Assembly (NCBI GenBank): GCA_014058105.1
Contig: JACGCM010001166.1
Span: 2,728,001-2,792,000, forward strand
Source of the DNA: Kingdonia uniflora
Taxonomy: Eukaryota; Streptophyta; Magnoliopsida; Ranunculales; Circaeasteraceae
Direction: 5' to 3'
Length of the DNA stretch: 64,000 bases
The translations under genes were made by a program, and so were the position numbers. This document shows, one piece after another, positions 43,480 through 56,150 of this stretch. Below the pieces are notes generated by a model. It was not told the origin of the DNA. It ran no database searches and saw only the letters and a list, made by a program, of their open reading frames with translations. How positions within the stretch are numbered: the first letter of the stretch is position 1; each line of letters begins with the position of its first letter.

Positions 43480-45542
43480 GTAGCCGTCTACGTTCTCCGC
43501 TGGTTCCTGCCATTTCCATGAACCATCCTATATCATGATCCTCGCCGGTCGGCTCAGCACCATAGTTTTGCACTTGAAAGACGTAGCTAAATTCAATGTA
43601 GGTGGCAGAGTTTCATCGGGCCTTACTAGTTCAGACCAGACCATCTATTTATTCCCAGCCCTCTTTACAAAACTGCAACCGATCTTGGGATTTAGATGAG
43701 CCAAATGCCAATATGTCATGTAATCTACATCATCATTAATATAATTGTGTCCATCATAAAAGTCCAGCTCTTTGAGACCCTGATAAAACTCTCAATCATA
43801 CCGCATAAATTTTATAATCTCTTGGGGGGGTCATAGGGAACACTATCATGCCCGGTGTTTTGATGGATACATCGGTATCTTAAATACCAAAGAGTACAGT
43901 TCCTATATGGGACTGAAACTAATGGAACCCTTTTTTAACTAAGCAGTTTGGCATGTCTTACCTATGGATGGATTAATTTTCAAAACCTCACCCACGGATT
44001 AGTTGCCAATCAATGTTGGTTATGTCCTTCTATTCTATCATTTCTTTGATCACAGTAAAAGAATGAAAGATTTTAGACCCCGAACTGGCCCTTTCATCTC
44101 TCCGTGCATCCTTACTGGGATAAACATGGTTAAAGTTCAAAACTTTCACCAGATACATTATAACCTGATAGTACTCAAAGAACCAGAACTCCAACAGAGC
44201 ATAGAAACATGTGACTGATCTCTTCCCCTTCCCATTCTTATGAAATGAGACTTCATCTAGTCTCTGATACAAAACTGCCATAATTGGAGTATCCTAGTCG
44301 ATCTTCGACGTACGTATAATATAGTGGTCTATCAAAGCTAAAATATAACCCGCCAGAAGGGATGTACTAGCATTTAAAAATAATATATTACTCATCATAT
44401 ATACAATAAATGCCCTCGCATATACGATATTCATGTCTTGGTTGTAATTGCAGAGTTCAGGATTTAAAGCCACTTTCTAGGTTTTTAAATATGCAAGAGT
44501 GATGTTACCGTACCTAATGTCATTGGTTATGATTCCGGGGAATATCACTTCTATTTTATTGAACCTCGAGTACTTATCGTCATACGGGAGTTCGAGACCC
44601 ATCCCAAAAAATGATCCCGTTAGCATGACAAAGTCTAACAGCATAAAGCCAAGTTCTCCATGAGGGAAGTGAAATGTATGGGTGGAAGGCCACCACAGTT
44701 CCACGAGAGCATGAATCAAGCAGTTATCAGAGTTTCCCGCCTTAATCGATAAAAACTCTTTGAAACCCATATCGTCGACCAACCTCTTCAGCATCAGATA
44801 CTTGGCAATCCATGAGTACCACTTCAATACCTTATCGAGTGATCCCCTACATTGTATTTGATCTTGGCTCTGAAGAAAAAAATACACATTGACATATTAA
44901 ATTTTCATTTCAAAATTTCGTCGAGCAATTCTTAAACAATGTTAATAAGACATAAATTTTACACAAAAAACTTACCAACAATTCCACCGATCTAATAGAA
45001 ATATGGACCTAATTGTCCGGAAGAATATTCACTCGGTGCAAATCCTCGAGGGTTTGGGAGGGATTATTTTTTGTGAGGTTTAACGACCACATATTGGTTG
45101 CCAATTCTTTCCCCCTTCGTTTAACTTCAGAGCTTGCCCTACATCTTATTTTGAGAATACATAACTAGACTCTCCCAATATTGTTATTCTATTAATGGCC
45201 TTGAATTATTGAGGAAAATGTGGGAGTTGGGAAACTTGGGGAATAAGTTGGTTTTGGGTTTATCAAACTTAGAGGCAAACTTAAGGCAAACTTGTGAGAA
45301 AGGAATAAAGTATAAGAGTACCTTTTTTCATGCAGGCTCTTGCTGTGCAGTTTAGAACTGCGCGTATGGTATGGTCGTTTATGATTGAGACACGTCGCTA
45401 GATCGTAGACGTAGATTGTGCCCTACAGTTTAGAACTGCGGTAAGTAATATTCTCCTTGTTTGGAGTTCGAACTGCTGTGGGGTGTATTAAATCCACCTT
45501 GGGTTTCGGTGAATTCATCCACCCTAGTAGGTGTAGATGCTC
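43480..45542 (-). mobile_element. Harbinger II, right-hand piece with terminal repeat
   Basis: The right end reads inward GAGCATCTACACCTACTAGG and then GGGTGGATGAATTCACC, matching the left terminus of Harbinger I; TAA follows outside. Two subterminal palindromes (45343-45364 and 45423-45440, core AGTTTAGAACTGCG) are kept. The remainder of this element continues at 31148-32114 and 16752-17215. Confidence 0.85.
43484..45181 (-). pseudogene. PMD gene of Harbinger II, 5' part
   Basis: Exon 1 45181-44976 (start codon ATA where Harbinger I has ATG), intron 44975-44870 (106 bp, GT..AG), exon 2 from 44869. PMD motifs: RGSLDKVLKWYSWI, NSDNCLIHALVELWWPS, THTFHFPHGELGF, LDFVMLTGSFFG; later MYLVKVLNFNHVYP. 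Damage: TAG in exon 1 at a Trp codon of copy I, stop at 44477, frameshifts, a C/G homopolymer slip near 43826. It ends at 43484, where Tat-B interrupts; the 3' end of the gene is at 31811-32114. Confidence 0.85.
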
Positions 45543-45545
45543 TAA

Positions 45546-46200
45546 CTAAATTCTAATTAGATGTTCCGAGTGTGGGGTGCTTGACCAAAATAACAATACT
45601 TGTCATAAGTCTCAAAGCACTACAAAAGTAAACTAGACTAAGATTTGGCTTAAGATCAGATAAATAGAAGGAATAGCAAAGACATGGAGCTATTAAAGAG
45701 AGGTTCACTGATACAAACATTAAAGCAGCAGAAGGAGATGGACCTTGGATAACACCAATAGTAACATCTAACAGAGTTCACAACAATAATACCAACAACG
45801 CTAGCAACAGTCAGAGTAGTGGTCCTACATGTTCCTAAGGATCACATAGCTAAGATTGAAGGGACTAATATTAGCATTGCCCATACAGAAGCTGATAAAG
45901 ATCAAGATGGAGATGATAACAATAGCATTGATAAACAAGGAAGTGATGTGAGTAACGACACCAACCAAACTGCAACTAACATTGGAAGTGGAAATGTTAA
46001 GGAATGAAGTACTGTAGTACCTAAAGTATCTCCCGCAATAAGAAACCAAAAGAAAAAAAAGAAAGAAAGAAGAACAAGGAGGATGAGAGTGTGAATCTTA
46101 GTGAGATGTCCCCTCGTAATATGTACTTCCATAAGAATAATGTTAATAACTAAAATAACAACAAGCGTAACAAAGAAAGGGGAAACTTTAAGGAGAAGGG
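45546..46200 (+). pseudogene. LINE ORF1-like fragment with a zinc-knuckle relic
   Basis: CSECGVLDQNNNTC (about 45566-45610) is a CX2CX4HX4C knuckle with His changed to Gln; about 120 bp later comes DGPWITPIV, like the GPW segment after the knuckle in plant L1-type ORF1 proteins. The rest is Asn/Thr/Lys-rich and full of stops. A gag of another element is an alternative. No LINE reverse transcriptase is nearby. Confidence 0.4.
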
Positions 46201-46269
46201 TTGCGGGGGAGTAGATCCAATCATTTCACGTGATGATACAACATATTTGGTTGAGAGGGGAGAAAGTGG

Positions 46270-47044
46270 TGTAATGGTTAATTTTCCAATTGGTAAACTT
46301 TGCCAATACTTTCAGGTAATGTTATGCAATTCAAGTGTAACTAGAAAAAAACACTTAACACTTTACAGGGAAAACTCAGGAAAGCCTGAGGAAAACTACG
46401 ACCTCGATGAGAATTTGGATATAAGATTCACTATGTTACTAATCAATTAAAATTGCAGAGAAAGTGATATTGAGGGTGTGCAAAATGAATTATCTGTCCC
46501 TATTGTTGTATGTTTTTCCAATATATTATAGTGCATACAGGAAATTACAAAGTTATAATGTTTCTCCTATATTATAGGGATGTGGGTGATCTTTGCGGAG
46601 TTCGTGCAATGACTATATTTGACCAAGTGCAACGGTTTCTATAGATGATCAAGCTTTGAAGTTATAGGTAAAAGTGTTTTTAACTTGTAGATGTGTATAC
46701 GATCATATGCCTTTGATATGACTCTAATAGCTTGTCTTGTTGAACCTGAGAAATATGCTATTACAATTTCCCCATTCTCGATGCAAGTACTTGTAGTTGT
46801 GCCGAGAAGAATATTTTGGAACTTGTGATGTTGACTCTGTCTTGGAAAAGATTTTGTGAAGCAAGAATACCCTGATTGCTGGCGTGAATTATGACAAAGT
46901 ATCTTTGATTTTTATTGTATATTCTCTGATATATATTTTCTTCCTCTATAAATATCCATCATCTTTGCTAGAGAATATACACAATGACTTCTACAATGGT
47001 AAGGACTAGGTCTTGGTACCAGCAAGATGCAGAGAAAGGTCGCC
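46270..47044 (-). repeat. 3' LTR of element C
   Basis: Begins TGTAATGG; homology with the right LTR ends around AAAGGTCGC at 47036-47044, some 60 bp into the reading frame of the antisense gene. Confidence 0.7.
46947..46986 (+). promoter_or_regulatory. LTR-borne TATA box and start codon of the antisense gene
   Basis: TATAAATA (46947-46954), then ATG at 46984 opening MTSTMVRTRSWYQQD. The right LTR has the same arrangement (TATAAATA about 59256, ATG 59293, MASTMVRTRSRCQQD). The ATG lies only 30-37 bases from the TATA, so translation from the second Met (46996) or a very short leader is implied. The box is nearly palindromic and could also act on the pol strand. Confidence 0.5.
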
Positions 47045-50000
47045 TTGCTACCAAAGTTGCAGAGTTGGAGGAATGGCAATTTTGTTGTTTTGCTCTTTCT
47101 GATGTTCTTCCTCCAAAGGGCCCTTTGGATGTTGCAGGGATGTCACCGGAACTGATGGAGGTAGAGGATGGCCGTTAGTTCTGGTAAGGCATATTTGTAG
47201 CTATTAGAAACTGCTCATCGACGTGTGGTGTTAAGGTACATTGTAGTGAATGAGATAAGGCAAGAAGGTATCCTTGTTGCTAGAGGTGTTTTGATCCCAT
47301 GTGGTCAGCCTGGTAATGTTCCTTGCTTTAAGTGTAATTACATGTAATGGTTTGGATCATGTAATGGTACTAGTTCTCGATGAAATAAAATGTTTCTTAT
47401 CTAATGATTTATTCTCGATGTAGAATGATAAGATTGTGCAACCATTGTTGTTGAGCATCTTTTTTTATTCAAAATTTAAAATTTGAATATCTGTTGTAAA
47501 TGCCCCTAGAAAAAATTATGGGGGTTTGTAATGAATTATGGCTAGGTTTTTAACCATAGGTGATGTTTTAAGTTATAAAGATCCTTATATTCAATTGCTC
47601 TTTATGAGTTTGAGAACTTCAATTGACAAATGACGAGGAATGGTCATGAGGATATTGGGATGTATGTGGATGGTCTTAAACAATATTGTAATAGTTTGCT
47701 GGCTTTAAGAAGAAAAAAGGTAAATGAGTTTGAGAGAAGGCGTGGAAAACGTCAAAAAAAAGAAAATTGCGAAACGGTTAGGCAAAGGGTCTCGAAGTGG
47801 TACGTCCAATTGTCGCGTGGTGGCTATAGATACCCCTTCATGCTCTAAGTTTCCTCGTCTATTGTCAATTAAGGAGAGTAAACTTTAAATTTGCGAATCT
47901 TCTGTTTCCTCTCTTTGAAACTCATCAGTCATTGGTAATGGGGAGATCCCTGTGCTGAAAGAGAGAGCTAAAGTTGCAAAATTAGAAAATTCAAAAGTTG
48001 TTTGTCGTCAAGGTGAGTACCCCTTTTTTGATTTCTCGCATTCTGTTCGCTTTTACTTTGATTGATTAAAGCTTAATGTAGATTATGTACTTATGGATGT
48101 CTCTTATTAGTGGATTAGAAGAATATATGGTAACTTATGAGTAATTGGGAGTAAGGGCTTGTTAGGGTTTTGGTAGGTTTGGGATTTGGTGGATTGGAAG
48201 TATTTTGAGCAAGTTGTTGGAATGTGTTAATCTGAGCAAGGGTGTTGTTGATGTGATGGATTATTGCTGGCTTGACGAAGATGTGGGATTTGAATGTTTA
48301 TTTTGATATTGATTACGTTTCTGAGTTTTGGAAAGGTGTCGGAAGGGGTTAAGGTGGTTTGGGGATGGAATATACCTTAGACGGTGATAATCTTGAATTT
48401 TCCATAATTTACACCGTAAAAAACCATAATTTCTGCCAGTGGGTTCGAAACATTTTTGGCGGGAAAATGGAGGCCTTGTACCCTATGAAATTTCGAGGGA
48501 ACTTAGTTATGAAATATTGAATTCGAAGTTATTCTGGTTCCCTGTAAAAGTTTGTGAAGAGTTAGTTATTATATATTGATCTCGAATTTATTAGTATAGA
48601 GAACTTATTACTTAAATGATTTAAAAAAAATCTCAATGATTGAGAATGATTTTAAATAACCTGGAGATTGGAGTATAAGCTTGGAAAATCTATATACCTC
48701 GTAATAGGATGTAAGAGCAAATGGAATGTCAGTATATGACAAAATAGAAATTGAAATAAGTTTATCAAAATTTATTTTTTTAGATCAAATAAAAATGATA
48801 TGATTTTCAGGTTCCAATGGATTGACTAGTTGATACCACTAATCTTTCTGATGTAGATGCAAAAGGAATGATTTTTAACATTGTTGATGTAGAACCCATT
48901 ATTATCGATGTAACCACTTGTGTGATAGAGTTGAGAAAAAATTATAGTGTTGGTAGTAGTATGGATCCTGAGGTGGAAGAATTGATATGAACTAGAGTAG
49001 TAAATGAAGTGACATCTTGTTCAAATACTGTGATGGAAGAGGTAGACGAGGAAAGAACTAAAACTGATATCGAACATGATTTTCAACATAGTAATCGAGG
49101 AGAGTGGTCTGATGGAGGTCGAGTAGGAGACGATATTGTCGTAGACCTCAAAGATGAGAATGAATGCTATGGTGATAGGGAGGAAACCAATGAGATTCTA
49201 AATTTTAAGCATAAATAAGGTATTCCAAGAGATGTAAGATTGGAGGAATACTATAAGGATATAACAACTGAAGAAATTCTGCTCGATGCTATTCTTGTTC
49301 ATCATGAACAAATTAAGAAAGGATTGAAGTTACCTCTTCAAGTAGATCATAAAGATTTTAATTTCTTTGAGGTCGCTCCTGGTCAGTTCAACTCCAATGT
49401 GTATGACCTCTTTCAGGTTATAGCCGAATACTAGATTACAAGAAAAAAGGTGAGCAATAAATTTATGTTGATAATTTTCTTGTATACTATGCATTGAAGC
49501 AAAACTCCAGTAAGCCAGGTTATTGATACCTGACCAGATATCTAAATTGCCTTTATTCTATGAGATGGTCTCGACAGGTGGTAAATATTTTATCGAACAA
49601 CTACTAGTGTTGGGCAATTAGGAAAATGATCTTAACGAACCTGGTAAACCCTTGAACTGGAATATTTTCTACTTAGGTTAGTAGTTATCGATTGCTTTGT
49701 TGTCGAATATTATACTTGAATATTTAGTACTAATTATTGATTTGTTTATAATTCTGAAAGCGGTCGACAAGAATTCAAAAGAGAAGGAGAAATTGCACAA
49801 CCTCAAAAAGGCTTACTTTGGTTAAATTATTCCCTTGTCGAAGATCAATAAGCTTTGGAAGACCTTTGAAAGAGGCTGGGCTAAAAAGAGATCAAACTGA
49901 GGGGGACGAAGTGTATTTGATTGATGGGAAAATATCGACAAAAACTAAGAAGGCTTTGGGTTCATGCATTCCCCTAGAGAACCCAGACTTGAGTAGGTAT

Positions 50001-50911
50001 ACAACTGACTTTGTTACTCTAGAGAGAAAGGCATTGATCAGTGGTGGATTTGGATAGGCGGGAAAGAAAAAGTAGATTGCTACTCTCCCTCCTGTGCTTG
50101 CTCCTACTCTAGAGAGGGTTACTTGACAAAACACGTAGGAGAAATAAGGAAGGGAGGAAGTAAGTTTTTCTATTCCTGGGAGTGCTATGGCTAGTGCTCA
50201 AGTGGGGAAGCCTTCTCCTGTACCCCAATCGAAGGTTGTTGGGTCAAGGAAGAGTGATATTGATTCACTAAAGACGAAGCAGTTTGGAAATCTGGGTAAT
50301 TATGAGGAGGAGAAAAATCGAACTATTGAGGCCTTTGCTACTGGGTCCTAGTCGATGGAGTAAGGTTTTGATACCTGCATAGTTAGAGCAGAGAGTATAT
50401 CTACCTTCTTCATCGAAGGCCACAAAATGATGATCCAGGTGAGGAATCTCAATGCATTATTTTGTTTAGTTGATTTGGTTCCTTTCTTGGAAACTCATGC
50501 TCTAACTCTAATATAGATTAAGAAGCTGTTTGTTGAAGGAAGACCTTTATTTCTCAGGGGGCAGAATCTTGCTAACAAAGTCTTGGAATTTAAGAATATC
50601 AAGAAAATTTTGCTGAAGGAGAAAGAAGATCTCATGGCCGAGCTATCAAAGGTCAAATCTGGTACGGCCAAGTCTCGGGAAGCCTCCATTCGAGAAGCGA
50701 GGAATATATGGGAGATGGAGAAGATAAAAGAGTTGGAGAAGCTGAAGGCATCATGTTCCTAGACTCTCATGATGATGACGCTCCCTTTGAAAATGTTGCT
50801 TTGACTCTGGTCTTACCCAGTGTTGTTGAGAATGGTGAAAAAGAGGCTCTTGATGATCTTACTCCTGGTCTTCCAGTGAAAAACATTGACCCTCTAAAGG
50901 TGAATGTTTAG
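46984..50911 (+). pseudogene. Antisense gene of element C
   Basis: Pieces in order: 46984-47178 (MTSTMVRTRS.., ending at TAG); an unrecognised basic frame at 47630-47848; the head-domain region 48830-49434 with [38 protein letters not shown], the same gypsy-type-transposon-like motif as in A and B; 49740-50400 basic (KKAYFG, LKRDQTEGDEVYLIDGK); 50519-50911 coiled coil (NIKKILLKEKEDLMAELSKV) after an acceptor at 50518. Stops at 47176, 48989, 49216, 49432 and others. Exact exon limits in 47179-48830 are not resolved; that stretch is AT-rich and intron-like. Confidence 0.55.
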
Positions 50912-51380
50912 TAGCAAAGTTGTTTGCTGTTATATTCTCAAATATTTTGGTAGGAATGTTGAATTAATTTTAAAATTGTACAAGTAGTTGATAGGGCATG
51001 TTAACATTGATGGTATTTAAAATTATGTATGCTTTGATGTTATTTTGGATATCTCTTTATTAAAGAAATAACTATCATAGTATATGTGATGTGTGGATAT
51101 GTTTCCCATTTATGGGATATCCATTTTGATTGATTGGATCGAGATGTAGGACTTAACCAATTATGGTTTGTCGATATGATTATGATATCCAGATATGTTG
51201 CCTATTGAAGGGATATCTGTTGTCAAATGTTTTTGACTTTGACATGATATTTTTCTTATAAAGTTTGGTCAAGATAGATAATCATAAGAATAGATTATTT
51301 ATTGATGAATGAGAAGAAATAAACTTCTTTCATGAACGAGTGTAGATTACAACTTTATCTGTAGAATATTTTCAAATGAG
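50912..51380. repeat. Convergence zone of element C with a decayed repeat pair
   Basis: Two diverged copies of gatatgtttcccatttatgg and gatatc-rich DNA, near 51097 and 51196, about 100 bp apart. Same position as the tandem arrays in A and B. Confidence 0.4.
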
Positions 51381-51389
51381 CTGTATTCC

Positions 51390-52440
51390 ATGGGTGCTCT
51401 AGTTCTACTTTGTCTTCTATCATTAGCTACTAGGTGCCATTATCGGTCTTGTTATTTATGTTGTATGGTCCTTCCTAATTTTTTGATAATTTTCCCAAAT
51501 GTTATGGTCAAGTACTATCTTGTATTCGACGAAAGTACTAGATATCCGATGTCGAACATTTACTTCCTCACTTTCTTACAATATGACTTTCTCAGGGTAT
51601 CATGGTTTCGCTCCAGATGTGCGATGGCGCGGTCTCAAGTTTTTTCAAACCAATTAATGTTATATAGAAATCCAAGTTCATTTTCTTCTTCAGTGAGTTG
51701 TTTCTAGTGGTTTAAAGGTCGAGGTCTGAAGGATTAATTGCTTCAGTTCCAAAAGCCATCATGAAGGGTGTACAACCTGTAGATGTTTGAGGTGTGGTCC
51801 TATATGCCCATAAGACACTGAGTAACTCCTCGAGCCATCGACCCTTTTTTTCCATCTAATCTCTTCCTTAACCCAAACTTAATGCTTTTATTGATGGCCT
51901 CTACTTGGTCATTGCCTTATGGGTAGTAGGGTGTTGAGGTAGTCGGTTGTACTTTATATCTGTAAAGGAACTTGATGAATTTATTGCTAATAAATTATTT
52001 TCCATAGTCTGATCTAATCATTTGCGGACATCCGAAGCTCGGAATAATGTGTTCCCATAAAAACTTGATTACCTCATCCTCGTCAGTGTGGCAAAGTGGA
52101 ATAGCTTTGACCCACTCGGTAAAATAGTTTATAGCTACAATGACGAATCTTCTATTTTTTGATACAGAGTAGAAAGGTCCAATAATATCGATTGCCCATC
52201 TATTGAATGGTCATAGGACATTACTGACATGTAAGTCGACAACTGGACTTTTGTTGACTTGAGCATAGATTTGGCATTTAAAGCACTTCCGAACAAAATC
52301 TTTGCAGTCTTTTCTCATCTTTGGCCAGTATAATCCTTGAGTAAATGCTCTTTAGGCCAGCGATCATCCTGAGACGTGTGCCGCATAAACTCCTTCGTGT
52401 AACTCCATTATTTTCATTTGTGCCTATTTTTGCGAAATAC
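51390..52440 (-). pseudogene. Integrase of element C
   Basis: Zinc region FVRKCFKCQIYAQ; core WAIDIIGPF (first Asp), FVIVAINYFTEWVKAIPLC, IRSDYGK (second Asp), GNDQVEAINKS (Glu). C-terminal part includes FDIGYLVL. At least eight stops or frameshifts. Confidence 0.8.
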
Positions 52441-53110
52441 ATTCGATAAGGGGACTTCTGCCAATAATTCGGTACAACAGTCCTCCTTGGACCTTAAATG
52501 TTGGACATTTTGCTAGGAGAGATCGAGCTTCGCCCTTATTTTCTAAAAAATATTTGAGTTGATGTATGTAAGAAACAGTTTTCTCTAGTCTTCGGGATCA
52601 TCATTTGGTGCTATTTGGAGTTGCATCATATTTCTGTTGTCGAGACTTAAATGTTGGATAACTTCAATGTTAAGTATCCTTCTCTCACTATCTTCCAACA
52701 TTACTACAATGTAAGCCAACGCATTAGCTAGCATGTATGTTTTTAACCCTTGCTAAATAATAGGTAGTGTGCCTTTTCCAAACTTCATCATCTTTTCTTT
52801 GACTAAAGTAGCATATTCAACCATCTTTCCTAATATTTTGAATGTCTTTTAATAGTGATTGGCCACTAACAATGAATCCATGTAGACTATTATGTTTTCC
52901 CCCTCAAGTTTTATACGAGATCTCAACCGTGCAAGATTGCCTCATACTCTATTTCATTATTAGTTGCATAGAACTTGAGCTTGATGGCTTTTTCGATTCT
53001 GTGGTTGGAAGGTATTACAAGAACGATCTCAATGACTAATCCTTGAGTCCTAATGATCCATCCTATGCTTTAGGACCATGTATTTGGCTACGCGCTAGAA
53101 TTATCGGCTA
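52441..53110 (-). pseudogene. Second RNase H of element C
   Basis: IEIVLVIPSNHRIEKAIKL and NNEIEYEAILHG (Glu kept) read on the minus strand near 52930-53040; the first Asp region and the TDSQL box are poorly kept. Spacer to the integrase follows. Confidence 0.65.
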
Positions 53111-53199
53111 ACATTTTTTTGAGCTCCTCCCATTCAGAGTCTTCGACAGGAAAGTTTGTGATAAAGTCGGCGACTGCTTGTCCTTTAATTAAGATTTTG

Positions 53200-54120
53200 G
53201 GTTCAAAAGAACTGTCATATTTTCCTATGAATACAGACCATTGTTGCACCCTCCTAGATTTTTCTTCTATTTGGAAATAACTAGTTTAAGACAGAATTTG
53301 GTGATGACTTTGATCGGATGAGGCCGGAAGTAAGGTCGAAGCTTTAGGGAACTGTAAACCAAAGTGAGTAGTTACTTTTTGGTAGTTGTGTACCTTGTTT
53401 CTGTAGGCATAAGGGTTTCGATGATGAAGTAAATTTTCTTTTCAAGCCCGTTACCTTCTCGAATGAAGACATAAGTGATTGAGTCTTCTGTTGTCGATAA
53501 ATACACTGTTAAAGCTTTGCTATCGACCGGAGTGCTTATTATGGGAGGACAGCCCAAGTTTCCCGTTAGGTGTTGAAGGGCCAATTCATGTTTTGGAGTC
53601 CATATGATTTTCCTGGGTTGTTTCCTGGTTACCGGAGCAGGGTTCCCAAGAAAAAGGAGGCAAAAAAGTTAGTATAAATCTGATTACTTCAGGATAAACC
53701 AGTGAAACGGGACAACTTTCCCAGCTAGCTTCAGGATGTCCTTCTTTGTTCGAGGTGAGGGCATGATCATGAGTGTCTTGATCTTTTTCTGGGTTAATTT
53801 TTATCCCCTATTTGCTTACCAAATGGCCTAAGAATTTATCATAAGCCACTCCGAACTTACAATTTTTTGGATTTAACTTCATTTTATAAGTGTAGAGGAT
53901 GTCAAAGATGGTCTACAGATTATCCCAATGGTCTTCCCTCTTTAAGCATTTGCAAATCATGTCATTGATTTATACTTCCATGGTTTTTCCCAGTTTGTCT
54001 TTACACATTTTTGTTACTTGCCATTGATACGTTGCTCCCGTGTTCTTTAGTCCAAAAGGCATGATAGTGTAACAGTAAAGGCCTCTTTATATTACAAATA
54101 GGGTACCTGGCGTAGATTTT
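53200..54120 (-). pseudogene. RNase H and C-terminal RT of element C
   Basis: RT part: GLYCYTIMPFGLKNTGATYQW (about 54020-54085), then an INDMICK box near 53960 where the family has YVDDMLVK: Tyr is a stop and the first Asp is Asn. RNase H: EDSITYVFIREGNGLEKKI, MPTETRYTT (53372-53584). Frame breaks throughout. Confidence 0.8.
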
Positions 54121-55050
54121 TTTGGCATGCTAAATCCAAAAGGCATGCTAAAAAGCACTCCATTTTCTATTTTTCAGTGATAAAGCTATTTTTTCCTTAA
54201 GAGGCCAAATTTTCTGTACAACATAGAACATGGTTACTTTCTCGGGGCAACTTTTACGACATAGAACATGGGTACCCCTTTAAGTTTCTCTGGCCTCCTC
54301 TTAATTTTACACACAAAATCTATATGTGGCATTATAATGGTTTTTGGTTACTTTCTCTTTGGATCGATAGAAATGATTCCATCTTGCACCTTGAGTACTT
54401 CGTAGATTACAAAGTTTTGGGAATTTGTAAATGACTCATATTTTTTAATGTGAATCAAAGCACCTATTACAAGATTAATGCTTTAAGATCAAATATAATT
54501 ATAAAATTAATAAACATCAAACTTAAAGGGGGAATAAATGATTGTGGTGCTTACCATAATAAACTCTTTCATTGTGATTGGATTTTAGATTATGAATTTT
54601 CATCTAAGAAATTGTTCTTTTACCTCAATGTTGGTCACTTACAAAACCCAATTTTTATTTCTATTATTGTTTGAAATAGGGAAGAAATTATTGTGGTGCT
54701 TACCATAATAAAATATTTTATTGTGATTGGTTTTAAGATTGTGATTTTTTTTCTAAGCAATTGTTATTTTACCTCTTTGTAGGTCACTTAGAAAGCCTAG
54801 TTTTGATTTCTATTATTGTTAGAAAGGGGGATGAAATAATGACTATGAGTAATGATGACACTTTTATTTCTAAAATATTTATGATGTTCTATAAAGCATT
54901 AAATTAAACAAACATTTTCTTCCGTTTAGTCTTTTACTCTTTAGAGTACGGTGTAGGAGAGAAATGCTATTTTGGAACTTCTATTATCATACCTGATACA
55001 TATATTACATATATATACATGCCTAGTTAAGTATGTTGTTGTCATGATGC
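54120..55050. other. Insert of about 0.95 kb splitting the RT of element C, with a 149-bp duplication
   Basis: RT coding stops after EKTIFV (about 55060) and resumes at GLYCY (about 54090). The DNA between has no family I know. It contains two tandem copies of a 149-bp unit (54541 and 54690; words attgtggtgcttaccataataaa and tctattattgtt). Confidence 0.6.
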
Positions 55051-55460
55051 CATGCACCTTATTTACAAATATCGTCTTTTCTTGAACTTCTTTGGCAAGT
55101 GGTACTTGGTTATATCCTGAAGTTGCATCCATCATCGATAAGAGTTCATGCCTCATCACAGAGTCGAAGAATTAAGGGATCAGAGGTTGAGGGAGTTATC
55201 TTTGGGTGTGAACTTGTTAGGCTCCGTGAAATCCATACTGACCTTGATCTTCCCGCTTTTTTTTTGGATAGCTACAATATTCGATACCCATTTTGGATAT
55301 TTTGCTTCTCAAATGAATCCAACTCGAAGTAGTTTATTAATTTCCTCATTAACTGCTTCTTAGAGTCTAGGTACCATGTTGCGTCGCTTCTATACTATGA
55401 CTTTGCTATCAGGTATAGGTTGAGCTTATGGCAAGTGATGGAAAAAACAATCCCCAACAT
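55050..55460 (-). pseudogene. N-terminal RT of element C
   Basis: AKYPKWVSNIVAIQKKSGK, then a DFTEPNKFTPKD segment, then LLSMMDATSGYNQVPLAKE: fingers and palm of gypsy RT. In-frame stops near 55370 and 55180. Confidence 0.8.
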
Positions 55461-55559
55461 TTCTAGAAAAGACCACACAAATTAAGACATCGATATTCTT
55501 TTATAAAAGTTACAGGAGTATTTCTTTTTATTCTTGAGAGAGTTTGGAGCAGATAAAAG

Positions 55560-56150
55560 TACTTCTCCCAGGTCCATCGGGCTCTTTTGATTCCACAATT
55601 TTAATATCATACTGCTCGAACATTGGGAGAGGTTATTTCTGTAATTGCTATGCTTTCAGGAATTTTGATGCGTGAGAATTCGTAATGGTGATTTCAAGCA
55701 TTCTTACGACGGCTTAACTTCCTTTAATCTCATAAACCCCATATTATGTTTGAAAATGAAAAGCGAGATGCTATATCGAAGGTACCGCTTTGAGTAAGCC
55801 AAGCCAATTTATGCCCAAGATCCCCAAGTATTTAGATGCGACATTGATTGCGGTGAATTTAACGAACATCATTTCTAGCCCTGCTTGAACAGAAAATGAG
55901 ATTTCTCCCAAAGCAGGTTCCTTGGAAACCTATGATGGTTGTTGTCGAATCTTTGACAAAATCTTTGAGATCGAGAACGTCGACAACCCTCTTGAAGAGT
56001 ACATCTCCTACACTACCTGTGTCCATAAGGAGTGTATGAAGGAAATCTTGGCCTATTTAAGTATTATTACTAGAGGGTTATGGTGGAGGTACTTCACACG
56101 ACTGGTATCGCAGTCTTTGAAAGAAATGTGATATGGGCATTTTGCCTTGC
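55560..56150 (-). pseudogene. Protease of element C
   Basis: The aspartic-protease box DTGSVGDVLF lies at about 55995-56024 on the minus strand, followed by a flap-like IIGFQG and a second block. One copy of the catalytic Asp is intact; frame changes on both sides. Elements A and B lack a recognisable protease. Confidence 0.65.

Noticed and set aside
43470..43490. CTACAGTAG looked like the left terminal repeat of a separate small Harbinger element ending at 45542.
   Set aside because: It is the LTR end CTACA of element B abutting the target duplication GTAGC; the PMD gene simply continues at 32114.
45825..46132. Minus-strand frames with hydrophobic stretches.
   Set aside because: No domain; they are shadows of the Asn/Lys-rich plus-strand fragment.
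51390..51707. 105-codon plus-strand frame as a gene.
   Set aside because: It is the reverse complement of integrase C-terminal coding of element C.
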